64,000 bases of DNA, taken from NCBI GenBank assembly GCA_964459995.1, contig CAYWOR010000004.1, forward strand, positions 62,001 to 126,000. Direction: 5' to 3'. This DNA comes from CAZSHG01 sp964459995. Lineage in GTDB: Bacteria > UBP14 > UBA6098. The translations under genes and the position numbers were made by a program. Each line of letters opens with the position of its first letter. Positions within the stretch are counted from its first letter, which is position 1. The notes beneath the pieces are model-generated. The model was given only the letters and a program-made list of their open reading frames with translations. It ran no database searches and was not told the DNA's origin. This document shows, in pieces, positions 51,775 to 60,629 of this stretch.

Positions 51775-52947
51775 ATGACGACATCCGCCGATAACTACAC
51801 GAGTCAAACAGCAATGCAAAATAAAAGCGAGGACTCCTCCGAAGCAAAAAAATCGAATTTCTCGATGAGAGAGCTTCTCGAGGAGATGATACGTCGTGGC
51901 GCATCGGACCTACATATTACTGTCGGATGTCCTCCGGCTCTTCGAATCGACGGAAAGATAACACGGTTGCCGGGAGAACCTATAACCGAAGAGTTATCGA
52001 AACGTTTGGCCTATTCGATTATGACCGAAAAGCAAAAACAGCATTTCGAGGAAAACTGGGAGCAAGACCTCTCTTTTGGTATTCAGGGGCTTTCGAGGTT
52101 TAGATGCAATGTTTTTCTTCAGAGGGGTGCTGTTGCATTGGTTGTGAGGGCAATCCCTTTTAAGATATTGAGTTTCTCAGAGTTAGCCTTGCCAACAGCA
52201 GTTATAAAATTTTCAAATTTTCCGCGAGGGCTGGTGCTGGTATGTGGCCCTACAGGTTCGGGAAAATCAACAACCTTGGCATCGATAATCGACAAAATTA
52301 ACAACGAGCGCCACGAGCATATTTTAACAGTCGAGGACCCTATCGAGTTCGTCCATTCGCATAAGAACTGTCTTGTGAATCAGCGCGAGGTGCATGGAGA
52401 CACAGTTTCATTTGGTAGTGCGCTAAAATATGCGCTTCGTGAAGATCCTGATGTCGTCCTAATCGGCGAAATGCGCGATCTCGAAACTATGCAATCCGCT
52501 CTGACAATCGCGGAAACCGGCCATCTTGCTTTTGCAACTTTGCATACAAACTCCGCCGCAGAAACTATGAACCGAATTATCGACGCTTTCCCCGAAAACC
52601 AGCAACAACAGGTGCGTGTCCAGCTTTCCTTCGTTCTTCAGGCGGTTTTAGTTCAAACGCTTCTGCCGAAAATCGGCGGCGGACGTATCGTTTGCATCGA
52701 GTTGATGTTTGCAACTCCTGCGATTCGCGCACAGATTCGCGACGATAAAATTCATCAGATTTACAGCTCGATTCAGGCTGGCGGTAAGTTCGGGATGCAA
52801 ACTATGAATGCCTCGCTTGCCGAAAGGTATCTTGGCGGCAAGATAACTCTCGAGGATGCTTTGAACCGAAGCCAAGATCCGCAGGAACTGCACGATATAA
52901 TCTCGCGTGCAACTATGCCGGGGGCATCTTCATCGAATAGAAGGTAA
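51775..52947 (+). CDS. pilT: Type IV pilus retraction ATPase PilT
   Basis: PilT disassembles pili, giving twitching motility and DNA uptake. The 390-residue protein has a Ser/Lys-rich N-terminal extension of about 38 residues, then the PilT N-domain (LLEEMIRRGASDLHITVGCP). The ATPase has Walker A GPTGSGKSTTLASI (near 158), GEMRDLETMQSAL and HTNSAAETMNRIID. The C-terminal AIRAQIRDDKIHQIYS matches the family's AIRNLIRE motif. It starts 12 bases after pilB. Confidence 0.95.
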   Translation: MTTSADNYTSQTAMQNKSEDSSEAKKSNFSMRELLEEMIRRGASDLHITVGCPPALRIDGKITRLPGEPITEELSKRLAYSIMTEKQKQHFEENWEQDLSFGIQGLSRFRCNVFLQRGAVALVVRAIPFKILSFSELALPTAVIKFSNFPRGLVLVCGPTGSGKSTTLASIIDKINNERHEHILTVEDPIEFVHSHKNCLVNQREVHGDTVSFGSALKYALREDPDVVLIGEMRDLETMQSALTIAETGHLAFATLHTNSAAETMNRIIDAFPENQQQQVRVQLSFVLQAVLVQTLLPKIGGGRIVCIELMFATPAIRAQIRDDKIHQIYSSIQAGGKFGMQTMNASLAERYLGGKITLEDALNRSQDPQELHDIISRATMPGASSSNRR

Positions 52948-52950
52948 ACT

Positions 52951-54150
52951 ATGGCGAAGTTTAAGTATGAAGGTAGAACTTCCACCGGCTCGACAATCGA
53001 GGGGACAATCGAGGCTCAGAATGCCGAGGAAGTAAACGCTTTATTACGCCGTCAACGAATTGTCGTCACAAAGGTCAAAAAGAAACCCCAATCGATGGAG
53101 ATTACCATCGGTTCAGGGGTTAAGAATATTGAAATTTCAAGATTTACGAGGCAATTTGCGGTTATGATCGAGGCGGGTCTTCCGCTTGTTCAATGTCTCG
53201 ATATCCTCGCGGAACAGAGCACAAACAAAATCTTGGGTGATGCCCTTTCGAAGATTAGAGACACTGTATCCGCCGGTTCGACATTAGCCTCGGCGATGGG
53301 CAAACATAAGAAGATTTTCAACGATCTCTATGTCAACATGATTGAAGCTGGTGAGGTCGGCGGCGCACTTGAGACAATTCTCAAAAGGCTTGCGGATTAT
53401 CGTGAGAAAGCGGACAGATTGGCACGAAAGGTCAAAGGTGCTCTCACATATCCTGTAATGGTCTCGACTGTTTCTATTTTGTTGTCATGGGTTATGCTTA
53501 CATTCATTGTTCCGGTTTTTGCCGGTATGTTCGACGGTCTCGGTGCGGAGCTTCCGGGACCTACTGTATTCGTGCTTGCCGTCTCATATTTCTTCCAGAA
53601 TAACATCATTACGATGGTTTTAGGAGCTATCGGCTTAGTCGTAACTTATGTTGTCCTAAATAAAAAGAAAACCACACGTTATTATCTCGACGCCGCGAAA
53701 CTTAGGATGCCTGTCATTGGCGACCTTATCAGGAAAAATTCGGTTGCGCGTTTTTGTAGAACATTGGGAACACTTCTTCAAAGCGGTGTTAATCTTATCG
53801 ATGCACTAAATATTACCGCAAAAACTGCTGGGAATATGGTTTTGACGAAATCCATCCACAAAGCGATGATCGCAATTTCTGAGGGTGACACAATTACCTC
53901 GCCGTTGGCGGAATCCAAGGTTTTCCCGTCCATGGTTATCCAGATGATCGGGGTAGGTGAAAAAACCGGTAATATGGACGAGATGCTCACGAGAATCGCG
54001 GATTTCTACGACGAAGAGGTCGATGCCGCTGTCGCCGCATTAACGAGTATGATCGAGCCTATCGTTATCGTTATTATGGGTATCGTCATCGGCGGTCTTC
54101 TCATCGCTATGTATCTTCCCATGTTCGATATTATCGGGAAAATCAGCTAA
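52951..54150 (+). CDS. pilC: Type IV pilus inner-membrane platform protein PilC
   Basis: PilC is the membrane platform on which PilB and PilT act. The 399-residue protein contains two T2SSF domains (about 65-190 and 270-395): FTRQFAVMIEAGLPLVQCLDIL and RFCRTLGTLLQSGVNLIDAL. Three membrane helices lie near 170-195, 213-235 and 370-395, and the C-terminus has MIEPIVIVIMGIVIGGLLIAMY. The gene begins three bases after pilT. Confidence 0.95.
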   Translation: MAKFKYEGRTSTGSTIEGTIEAQNAEEVNALLRRQRIVVTKVKKKPQSMEITIGSGVKNIEISRFTRQFAVMIEAGLPLVQCLDILAEQSTNKILGDALSKIRDTVSAGSTLASAMGKHKKIFNDLYVNMIEAGEVGGALETILKRLADYREKADRLARKVKGALTYPVMVSTVSILLSWVMLTFIVPVFAGMFDGLGAELPGPTVFVLAVSYFFQNNIITMVLGAIGLVVTYVVLNKKKTTRYYLDAAKLRMPVIGDLIRKNSVARFCRTLGTLLQSGVNLIDALNITAKTAGNMVLTKSIHKAMIAISEGDTITSPLAESKVFPSMVIQMIGVGEKTGNMDEMLTRIADFYDEEVDAAVAALTSMIEPIVIVIMGIVIGGLLIAMYLPMFDIIGKIS

Positions 54151-54183
54151 TCAAAAGTGTAAAGTAACCGGGGCAAATAGCCG

Positions 54184-55923
54184 ATGAAACCAGACAGACC
54201 CTCCGATATACCCTTAAGACAAGATCATTCCCCGGATATTGCCAAAGATTTCCGAAGCAAGATCAGATGGCTACTTATAGCCCGTATCGGGATGTTTATT
54301 CTAATCGCTGGAGCGGTGCTTCTTCTTTTTTCCACCGAGGCATTGCTTTTCCGATTTCTGTTTGCCTATGGTCTGATAACCCTTGGGTATTTACTTTCGC
54401 TCCTGTGGTGGAACCAAACTCGAAAAGAGATAAGTTTTAAATTCATATGCGCGGTTCAACTTCTTTTCGAGCTTGTTGTCGAAGTTGCGATAATGCACTA
54501 TTCTGGCGGAATCGCCTCTCCTTTCATTGTCCTTTTGGGGTTATCGATAATAACGTCGGCCTTTATTTTTGAGCTTTCGGGAACACTTGCCACTGCCACT
54601 GTCGGGGTTTTGCTTCTCGTGGGGATGGTCTATTTCGAGTTTACGGGAGTATTCGAGTTCACTTCCGATTACCCCGGTGTCAGTTCGATATATTCCGATT
54701 CGGAAATACTCTTCTTTACAACCTATGTCTATGTTTGTTTTCTATATCTGATCGCATTTTTGATAGGATATCTATCTGGCAGGCTTAAAACGAGGCTCGG
54801 ACAGCTAATCGAGGCAAATAAGGAACTTCGTAAAGTCAAGATGGATACGGACGATATTCTTATGCATATGCGAAGCGGGCTTTTAACTCTCGATCCGGAC
54901 GGACATATCGTTTATTTCAACCGCGCGGCGGGGAATCTTCTGGGAATCGCGCCGGAACGTGCGAGAGGAGAATTTCTCACGGATGTTCTTCCTACAAAGG
55001 CAAGGTCTTTCGGACTGAAACTAACCGAGCTTCTTACTCCCGGCGGTGATAAGGTCAGAACCGGTGAATTCACTATTCAATCGGAATCCAGCGGGGAAAT
55101 TACGATGCTACTCGCGTGCAGTTTTCTGACAAGTCCTGATGGCGGGATGCGCGGAATAATCGCCCTTTTCGAAGATATTACCGAGCAGAAGCGTAGAGAA
55201 GAGTATCTTAAAGAAGTCGAGAAGATGGCGACTATTGGTGAGCTTTCCGCAAGCCTCGCCCATGAGATTCGAAATCCTCTCGCGGCGATAAGGGCGTCGG
55301 TGGAGACTCTCGCAAATGATGAAGAGGCAGATTTGCCCAAAGACGCTCGTCTCATGAAGCTGATTATCAAAGAAACTGACCGATTAACTTCTGTATTAGA
55401 CGAGTTTTTGATTTTCGCACGGCTTAAGGAACTTCCGATCGAGCAGGTTACATACAATCGGCTCGATTTGTCCTCGATGGTCGGCGAGGTAGTGGAGATG
55501 TTGCGCAATTCACCGGAATTTTCTTCTGAGATAGAAATAGACAACCAGCTTTCAGAACCGCTCTGGGTTTTCGGCAGGGAAGACCAGCTTAAAAATGTTT
55601 TTTATAATATCATAATTAACGCACGTGAGGCAATCGGTAATAATTCGGGCAAGATTACTATCGCTCCAGCAAGGGAAAGGGCTGGATTCTACGCGGAGAA
55701 AAGGCTTGCCGGTGTTAGCATAACCGATACAGGTCGCGGAATACCTCAGGAAAGCTTCAGCAATATATTTACGCCGTTTTACAGCACAAAACCCCGCGGA
55801 ACCGGCCTCGGTTTGGCAATCGCGCAGGGTATCGTGAATAGACACAGCGGAATAATCGAAGCGGAAAACCTTTCCAATACCGGGGCGAGATTCACGGTGT
55901 ATTTGCTCAAAGCCACTGATTAG
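54184..55923 (+). CDS. PilS-like membrane sensor histidine kinase
   Basis: The 579-residue protein has six hydrophobic segments (about 30-200), a PAS domain (about 220-335: MRSGLLTLDPDGHIVYFNRA), a HisKA domain with the phospho-acceptor His in SASLAHEIRNPLAAIRASVE (near 360), and a complete HATPase domain (NVFYNIIINAREAI, ITDTGRGIP, GTGLGLAIAQGI). Topology and position behind pilC resemble PilS, which controls pilin transcription with the sigma-54 activator PilR. No pilR follows, so the response regulator is elsewhere or different. Confidence 0.88.
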   Translation: MKPDRPSDIPLRQDHSPDIAKDFRSKIRWLLIARIGMFILIAGAVLLLFSTEALLFRFLFAYGLITLGYLLSLLWWNQTRKEISFKFICAVQLLFELVVEVAIMHYSGGIASPFIVLLGLSIITSAFIFELSGTLATATVGVLLLVGMVYFEFTGVFEFTSDYPGVSSIYSDSEILFFTTYVYVCFLYLIAFLIGYLSGRLKTRLGQLIEANKELRKVKMDTDDILMHMRSGLLTLDPDGHIVYFNRAAGNLLGIAPERARGEFLTDVLPTKARSFGLKLTELLTPGGDKVRTGEFTIQSESSGEITMLLACSFLTSPDGGMRGIIALFEDITEQKRREEYLKEVEKMATIGELSASLAHEIRNPLAAIRASVETLANDEEADLPKDARLMKLIIKETDRLTSVLDEFLIFARLKELPIEQVTYNRLDLSSMVGEVVEMLRNSPEFSSEIEIDNQLSEPLWVFGREDQLKNVFYNIIINAREAIGNNSGKITIAPARERAGFYAEKRLAGVSITDTGRGIPQESFSNIFTPFYSTKPRGTGLGLAIAQGIVNRHSGIIEAENLSNTGARFTVYLLKATD

Positions 55924-55952
55924 GCTTTTGAAATACTCACCATAAAACTACG

Positions 55953-55981
55953 TTGACACTTCGCCCTTGCGGCATTATTAT
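55953..55981 (+). promoter_or_regulatory. Promoter predicted to give a leaderless rarA mRNA
   Basis: -35 TTGACA (55953-55958, consensus), 17-base spacer, -10 TATTAT (55976-55981), then only seven bases to the ATG at 55989. No Shine-Dalgarno is present. Confidence 0.65.
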
Positions 55982-55988
55982 CAAATCT

Positions 55989-57320
55989 ATGGATTTATTC
56001 GGAAAGAAAGAGCTTGATTCGAAAGGTTCGTGGACGCTTGCTGATAGAATGCGCCCGCGAATTCTCGAAGAGATCGCCGGACAGGAAAAGATAATCGGTG
56101 CAGGCAAACCTCTTCGCATCGCAATCGAGTCACAAAGACTTACGAGCATGATTCTCTGGGGTCCTCCCGGTTGCGGAAAAACTACTTTGGCAAGGGTAAT
56201 CGCAAATGTTACCGGCATGAGATTTCTGCAATATTCGGCGGTGCTTTCGGGCATCAAAGAGATTAAAGCGGTTATCGTCGAGGCTGAACGACGGCTTGCG
56301 GCGACCTCGCACAGAAGTATCCTATTCGTCGATGAGGTGCATCGTTTTAATAAGGCTCAACAGGACGCCTTTCTCCCCTATGTCGAAAGGGGAAGCATAA
56401 TTTTCATAGGCGCGACTACCGAGAATCCCAGTTTTGAGGTTATCTCACCTCTACTTTCGAGAGTATCGGTGTTCGTGCTCGATCCACTTGGAGTTGAGGA
56501 TATCGTATCGATTCTCGATAGAGCCGTGTCCGATAAGGAACGCGGCCTCGGACCGATGAATCTGAAAATCGGCGAAGGTGTGTTCGAACATATTGCGAGT
56601 CTTTCCTCCGGTGATGCCCGTTTCGCTCTGACTGTCCTTGAATTCGCGGCAAATACTGCCGATGAAGGTGAAATTTCGCTCGACCTAATCGCGAGTGTTC
56701 TTCAGAATGAGCGCTTGCTCTACGATAAAACCGGCGAGGAGCACTATAACATTATCTCCGCACTTCACAAGTCGATACGGGATTCCGATCCGGATGCCGC
56801 AGTTTATTGGCTTGCGAGGATGCTCGAAGGCGGTGAGAATCCTTTGTATTGCGCGCGAAGGCTTATGCGTATGGCCTGCGAGGATATCGGTCTTGCGGAT
56901 CCAAATGCAATGCGCCTCGCGGTGGCGGCAAAGGATTTCTACCATTTCGTCGGAAGCCCGGAGGGCGAGATCGCGCTTTTCGAGCTGGCGATATACCTTG
57001 CAGTCGCCCCGAAATCGAACGCAGTTTATATCGCAGAAAAATCGGCGCGAAGGGATATCAAAGACGGCCTTACCGGACCTGTGCCGAAGATAATTCGTAA
57101 TGCTCCAACAAGATTTATGAAAGATCTTGGTTACGGCGATGGCTACATTTATGCCCATGACGCCGAGGATCATGTCGTATCACAACAGCATTTCCCCGAT
57201 GGGATGACCCCTCGAAAATATTATAAACCGACGGATGAGGGCGTAGAAGCGCGTATAAAAACGCGTTTGGACGAAATCAAACAAATATTGGATAAAAAAC
57301 AGGAGAAAAATGGCACGTAA
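55989..57320 (+). CDS. rarA: Replication-associated recombination protein A (RarA/MgsA)
   Basis: RarA is an AAA+ ATPase related to clamp loaders and RuvB that acts at stalled forks. I take the ATG at 55989 (MDLFGKKELDSKG, 443 residues); the upstream TTG at 55953 is itself part of the -35 box. Motifs: LADRMRPRILEEIAGQEKII, Walker A WGPPGCGKTTLARV (near 57), Walker B ILFVDEVHRFNKAQQD, sensor I GATTENPSFEV, and the C-terminal tetramer domain (SDPDAAVYWLARMLEGGE, ACEDIGLADP, VAPKSNAVY). Confidence 0.95.
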   Translation: MDLFGKKELDSKGSWTLADRMRPRILEEIAGQEKIIGAGKPLRIAIESQRLTSMILWGPPGCGKTTLARVIANVTGMRFLQYSAVLSGIKEIKAVIVEAERRLAATSHRSILFVDEVHRFNKAQQDAFLPYVERGSIIFIGATTENPSFEVISPLLSRVSVFVLDPLGVEDIVSILDRAVSDKERGLGPMNLKIGEGVFEHIASLSSGDARFALTVLEFAANTADEGEISLDLIASVLQNERLLYDKTGEEHYNIISALHKSIRDSDPDAAVYWLARMLEGGENPLYCARRLMRMACEDIGLADPNAMRLAVAAKDFYHFVGSPEGEIALFELAIYLAVAPKSNAVYIAEKSARRDIKDGLTGPVPKIIRNAPTRFMKDLGYGDGYIYAHDAEDHVVSQQHFPDGMTPRKYYKPTDEGVEARIKTRLDEIKQILDKKQEKNGT

Positions 57321-57525
57321 GAGAGAAGAAGACCCTGTATATCTGGTGATTCTCGCGCTTGGCATCGGCCTTGGGACATCCGGGGGCGCGGCTGGCGGAA
57401 GTGCGTTGAACGGGTTTATTATCGGTGCAACAACCGCATTAGCGGGATGCCTGGTGTATTATTTAATAAAAAGATCTAAGCAACCAAAAAAACGTCAGGG
57501 GCCAAAAAGCAAATACAAAATGTAA
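57310..57525 (+). CDS. Small Gly-rich membrane protein
   Basis: The 71-residue product overlaps the rarA end by 11 bases and has its own ribosome binding site (AGGAG, seven bases before the ATG). It comprises a charged N-terminus (MARKREEDP), two Gly/Ala-rich hydrophobic segments (about 10-32 and 35-53, with LGIGLGTSGGAAGGSALNG between) and a basic tail (KRSKQPKKRQGPKSKYKM). I do not recognise a family. Good start signals and an organised topology make it a likely real gene; the function is unknown. Confidence 0.6.
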   Translation: MARKREEDPVYLVILALGIGLGTSGGAAGGSALNGFIIGATTALAGCLVYYLIKRSKQPKKRQGPKSKYKM

Positions 57526-58230
57526 TCACCGGTGGGTGGAGAAAACATAACCAAGCTTAACAAATGCTCCGGCAAGTTCGCTTGGGCTGAAACTGTAGTG
57601 GACGGATTCCCAGTTTGTGTCGTAATACCAGTATTCGCCGTAGGTTCCGAGGAAAGGCTGATGGTATCCGATTGTTAATTCCGCTTTCCTATTTTCGCCA
57701 TAGGCGATGGAAACCTGTGGCCGGATGAAACCTTCGAAAACATCCTCGTTGTCGTTCAGACCGACATTGTCATCTACGAAATGTTTACTGAATCCGAACC
57801 CGATTCCCGCACCGAAGGAGAATTCGAAGTTTCCCCGGTTAGTAAAAATCTCCGGGGAAAAAGCCACCCGATATGCGCCATAGCCATGTCCAGCCCTTTC
57901 GTCGTATATTTGCGCGAGAGTGTCCGGCGTGTTCCAGTAATTCCATTCGTGCAGTGTTGAAATCAGAACTCCGTAGCGGAGCTTCATTTTGGTGGTTTGG
58001 TCGCCGTAGATGTTTCGAGTTTGAATATCCGCAATAATGGCTATTCCGCCGTCGGGGTCTCCGCCGAGGTCTTCTGCGACAGCCCTCGCGGCACGGCAGT
58101 TTGTCCTCATAAGGCCGGCATCGATTTTCCAGCTTTCAAAACCAAGAAATGCCATGGAGGTTCCTGCGCACAGGCAAATCACTGCGATTAAAATATGTGT
58201 CGTTGTATTATTTTTCAATTGGCGCTTCAT
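57526..58230 (-). CDS. Predicted outer-membrane beta-barrel protein
   Basis: The 234-residue product has a signal peptide (cut near AGTSMA), then strands that alternate polar and aromatic residues (KIDAGLMR, MKLRYGVLIST, FEFSFGAGIGFGF, AELTIGYHQPFLG) and a C-terminal SELAGAFVKLGYVFSTHR. This is the look of an 8- to 10-strand outer-membrane barrel; no specific family is evident. The gene converges with the small membrane protein, the two stop codons being adjacent. Confidence 0.65.
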   Translation of the reverse strand: MKRQLKNNTTTHILIAVICLCAGTSMAFLGFESWKIDAGLMRTNCRAARAVAEDLGGDPDGGIAIIADIQTRNIYGDQTTKMKLRYGVLISTLHEWNYWNTPDTLAQIYDERAGHGYGAYRVAFSPEIFTNRGNFEFSFGAGIGFGFSKHFVDDNVGLNDNEDVFEGFIRPQVSIAYGENRKAELTIGYHQPFLGTYGEYWYYDTNWESVHYSFSPSELAGAFVKLGYVFSTHR

Positions 58231-58253
58231 CGCTAATTTTCATAAATCTTATG

Positions 58254-58282
58254 AGTTTAATGATTTAGCTTCTCAAATGCAA
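58254..58282 (-). promoter_or_regulatory. Possible promoter for the beta-barrel gene
   Basis: On the minus strand, -35 TTGCAT (58282-58277), 17-base spacer, -10 TAAACT (58259-58254). Confidence 0.4.
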
Positions 58283-58296
58283 GTGATATATCTCCT

Positions 58297-58324
58297 TTGA
58301 CATCAACGAAAAAAGTCATATCTT
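58297..58324 (+). promoter_or_regulatory. Promoter predicted to give a leaderless mRNA (ECF S component)
   Basis: -35 TTGACA (58297-58302, consensus), 16-base spacer, -10 TATCTT (58319-58324), seven bases before the ATG at 58332. No riboswitch fits in this space. Confidence 0.6.
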
Positions 58325-58331
58325 TCGCATT

Positions 58332-58880
58332 ATGATTTCTGATAAAAGCAAAATCGCGCAATCAGCGCCACTTCGTATCGCGTATGGTGCTATAATAATC
58401 GCTCTGGCGGTGGCTTTGGGTTATGCTCTCGCTCTTGTTCCAAATGTCGAGCTTGTCACGCTGACATTGGCTTTTGGGGGTTATCTTCTCGGTGCGGGCT
58501 GGGGGGCTGTGGTCGGCGCAATTGGATTTGGGCTGTATTCAGTCTTGTCACCATATGGGATTGCCCCTCCTCCGCTTCTATTCGCTCAGATAATTGGGGG
58601 CGGGGTAATTGGGTTTGGCGGTTCGATTCTGAGAAGGTTAGATGCTCGAAAGTTTACATTTATGGTTTTCGCCGCAATAATAGGACTTACTATAACCCTA
58701 TCATATGATATTTTAACAAATATCGGTTCGTTCATAATTATTTCTTCTCAGACCACGCTCATCCCCTTTATTATTGGCGGACTCTCTTTTTCGATTCTGC
58801 ATATTGTCGCAAATACTGTTATATTTGCTGTGCTTTTTCCGGTTATTTCAAGATTCGTTCGTCGTGACAAGGAAGGTTAA
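58332..58880 (+). CDS. ECF transporter S component-like membrane protein
   Basis: The 182-residue protein has six hydrophobic helices and matches the substrate-binding (S) components of energy-coupling factor transporters: ALAVALGYALALVPNVELVT, LLGAGWGAVVGAIGFGLYS and DILTNIGSFI are typical phrases. S components bind vitamins or metals and use a shared EcfA/EcfT module, which is not in the window. The substrate is unknown. The 3' end overlaps the convergent glycosyltransferase by four bases. Confidence 0.82.
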   Translation: MISDKSKIAQSAPLRIAYGAIIIALAVALGYALALVPNVELVTLTLAFGGYLLGAGWGAVVGAIGFGLYSVLSPYGIAPPPLLFAQIIGGGVIGFGGSILRRLDARKFTFMVFAAIIGLTITLSYDILTNIGSFIIISSQTTLIPFIIGGLSFSILHIVANTVIFAVLFPVISRFVRRDKEG

Positions 58881-60121
58881 GCTGAATTTTTAGCCTTCTT
58901 GTAGATTGAAATCAGTTTCTCAAGGTGATTTTTTGAAGAGAACTTTTCGCGGGCGATTTCACGAGCTTGAATGCCAAGGTTTTCTAAAAATTCAGGATTT
59001 TCGAAAAACTTTTGAGCCTTTCGGGCAAGCTCTTCACTATTCCCCGGCTCGAAAAGCAAACCGTTGACACCATCTTCTACCATCTCAGGAATCCCGCCAA
59101 TATTCGACCCGAGCACGGGAACACCGTCGGCGAGGGATTCCATCACAGAGATCGGGAAATTATCCCAACATATACTTGGGATAATTGTGAATTCAGCCCC
59201 TCTTCTTATTTCACTAAGTTTCTCCGGTTCGACAAAACCGAGGAATTCGATATTCGTGAAACCCTTCGCGGCTTCTCGAAGAGCAAATTCTTCGGGACCG
59301 GTACCGGCAATTAGGAGTCTTCTTGTGGAAGACATATCTTGCCAGGCTCTAATGAGGACATCCACACCCTTTTCCATCGATAAACGCCCTGCATAGAGCG
59401 CGTAACCAAGCGTTTTTCGGTTCTCTTCCATCGTGGAATCGATGAAATATGAAAGTTTTTCAAACCTCGATCTGTCATAACCAGCCTCAACAAACTTCTC
59501 GATGAGAAATTCGCTTGGAGAGATAAAAATATCCGCCATCTCCGCAATGCTCTTTGCTCTATGAATTGAGGATTCTAATGCGGCAATAAAACTTGCCGAA
59601 AAAGAGCTTTTCTTGCATCGTGAGATTGGGGCTTGCACAAATTTTAGCCCTCCACCAAGACATTTTGAGCAAAGTTTGCCGGTTCGGTTATCGACAAAAT
59701 TTGTATTTGGGCAGATAAGCGAATAGTCGTGAAGAGTCCAAGCAACGGGGATTTTTGCACTTTTAAGCGGATATAGAATCGATGGTGTGAGATGATGATG
59801 AATGTTGTTAAGATGCGCAATGTCGAAAGGACCTTTGTCCTCGAGAAGCCTGCGGATACCCTCTTCGGCTTCTTTGCTATGGATTGTCCTTTTAAGAACT
59901 CGAAAGATGTTCCGAGGAGTTTTTCGCTTTAGAAGCTCCGGGTATTCAATATAATCAGGCCAATACTCTTCAGTTTCCGGGCATGGAAGTGAATTTGGAT
60001 GACGCATCGCGAAATGAAAAACCTCGTGCCCTGCGGATCTAAGCAGTTCGGCGAGCTTGATGACGTAGACCGATGAGCCTCCGCGGTAATAATAGAAAGT
60101 ATCTGCGAGAAGAATACGCAA
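58877..60121 (-). CDS. GT4 family glycosyltransferase
   Basis: The 414-residue protein is a GT-B retaining transferase. The N-terminal domain has YYYRGGSSVYVIKLAELL and WTLHDYSLICPN, followed by a Cys-rich insert (CSKCLGGG, near 155) that is common in this subgroup. The C-terminal GT1/GT4 domain shows LYAGRLSMEKGVDVLIRAW, LLIAGTGPEEFALRE and the nucleotide-sugar site PSICWDNFPISVMESLADGV with its EX7E motif. Likely products are surface polysaccharide or LPS outer core; donor and acceptor are unknown. It probably follows the lipoprotein and oxoamine synthase in one transcript. Confidence 0.88.
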   Translation of the reverse strand: MRILLADTFYYYRGGSSVYVIKLAELLRSAGHEVFHFAMRHPNSLPCPETEEYWPDYIEYPELLKRKTPRNIFRVLKRTIHSKEAEEGIRRLLEDKGPFDIAHLNNIHHHLTPSILYPLKSAKIPVAWTLHDYSLICPNTNFVDNRTGKLCSKCLGGGLKFVQAPISRCKKSSFSASFIAALESSIHRAKSIAEMADIFISPSEFLIEKFVEAGYDRSRFEKLSYFIDSTMEENRKTLGYALYAGRLSMEKGVDVLIRAWQDMSSTRRLLIAGTGPEEFALREAAKGFTNIEFLGFVEPEKLSEIRRGAEFTIIPSICWDNFPISVMESLADGVPVLGSNIGGIPEMVEDGVNGLLFEPGNSEELARKAQKFFENPEFLENLGIQAREIAREKFSSKNHLEKLISIYKKAKNSA

Positions 60122-60155
60122 GGAAGAGCTTTCGTTGAGATTATTCGTAACTCGG

Positions 60156-60611
60156 CTAATCGATTAATTCTGTTTTCTTGATTTTACCGCCGATAACAAC
60201 ATGCTCCCAATTCGCCTTTATTTGCTCCCAGCAGTCGGCACCTTTAAGCTCGATCTCATCGATGTTGAATAGGTCTGTCGAATTTGGATACATATTTGTG
60301 CGTCTGCTGTCGCCGACATCTTGGTATTTTGGGCCGATAAGCATGACATCTGTTTTGCACTGGAAGCCGTTGAGGGTATCGATCAATGTAAGCTCGATCT
60401 CCATATAGGTCAGCAATTTTTTCGTTCGATTTGTTGGCTGAATTGTAATCGGAACCGCTCCGGAGGCTTTATTAATATACAATTCAAGCGGTGCGGGACG
60501 CCCTTCGCCGCCGTCGAATTGTGCATCGGACTTAGAGACAGTATTTTTATTTCCCGCACAGGCAAACATTAGAATTGAGACTCCGATTATAATAAAAATT
60601 GCCTTTTTCAT
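60156..60611 (-). CDS. Hypothetical lipoprotein
   Basis: The 151-residue product has a signal peptide with lipobox MFACAG near residue 18, then a compact beta-rich domain (PAPLELYINKASGAVPIT, KKLLTYMEIELTLIDTL) with two further Cys. I do not recognise a family. AAGGAGAG precedes the ATG. It lies between the oxoamine synthase and glycosyltransferase genes in the same direction, 18 bases from the former. Confidence 0.65.
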   Translation of the reverse strand: MKKAIFIIIGVSILMFACAGNKNTVSKSDAQFDGGEGRPAPLELYINKASGAVPITIQPTNRTKKLLTYMEIELTLIDTLNGFQCKTDVMLIGPKYQDVGDSRRTNMYPNSTDLFNIDEIELKGADCWEQIKANWEHVVIGGKIKKTELID

Positions 60612-60629
60612 CGCAACTCTCCTTTTTTC

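Noticed and set aside
55953..55988. Upstream TTG start for rarA
   Set aside because: The TTG is the first half of a consensus -35 box, and the 12 extra residues do not match the family N-terminus.
58231..58331. Riboswitch before the ECF S component
   Set aside because: The promoter -10 ends seven bases before the start codon, leaving no room for an aptamer.
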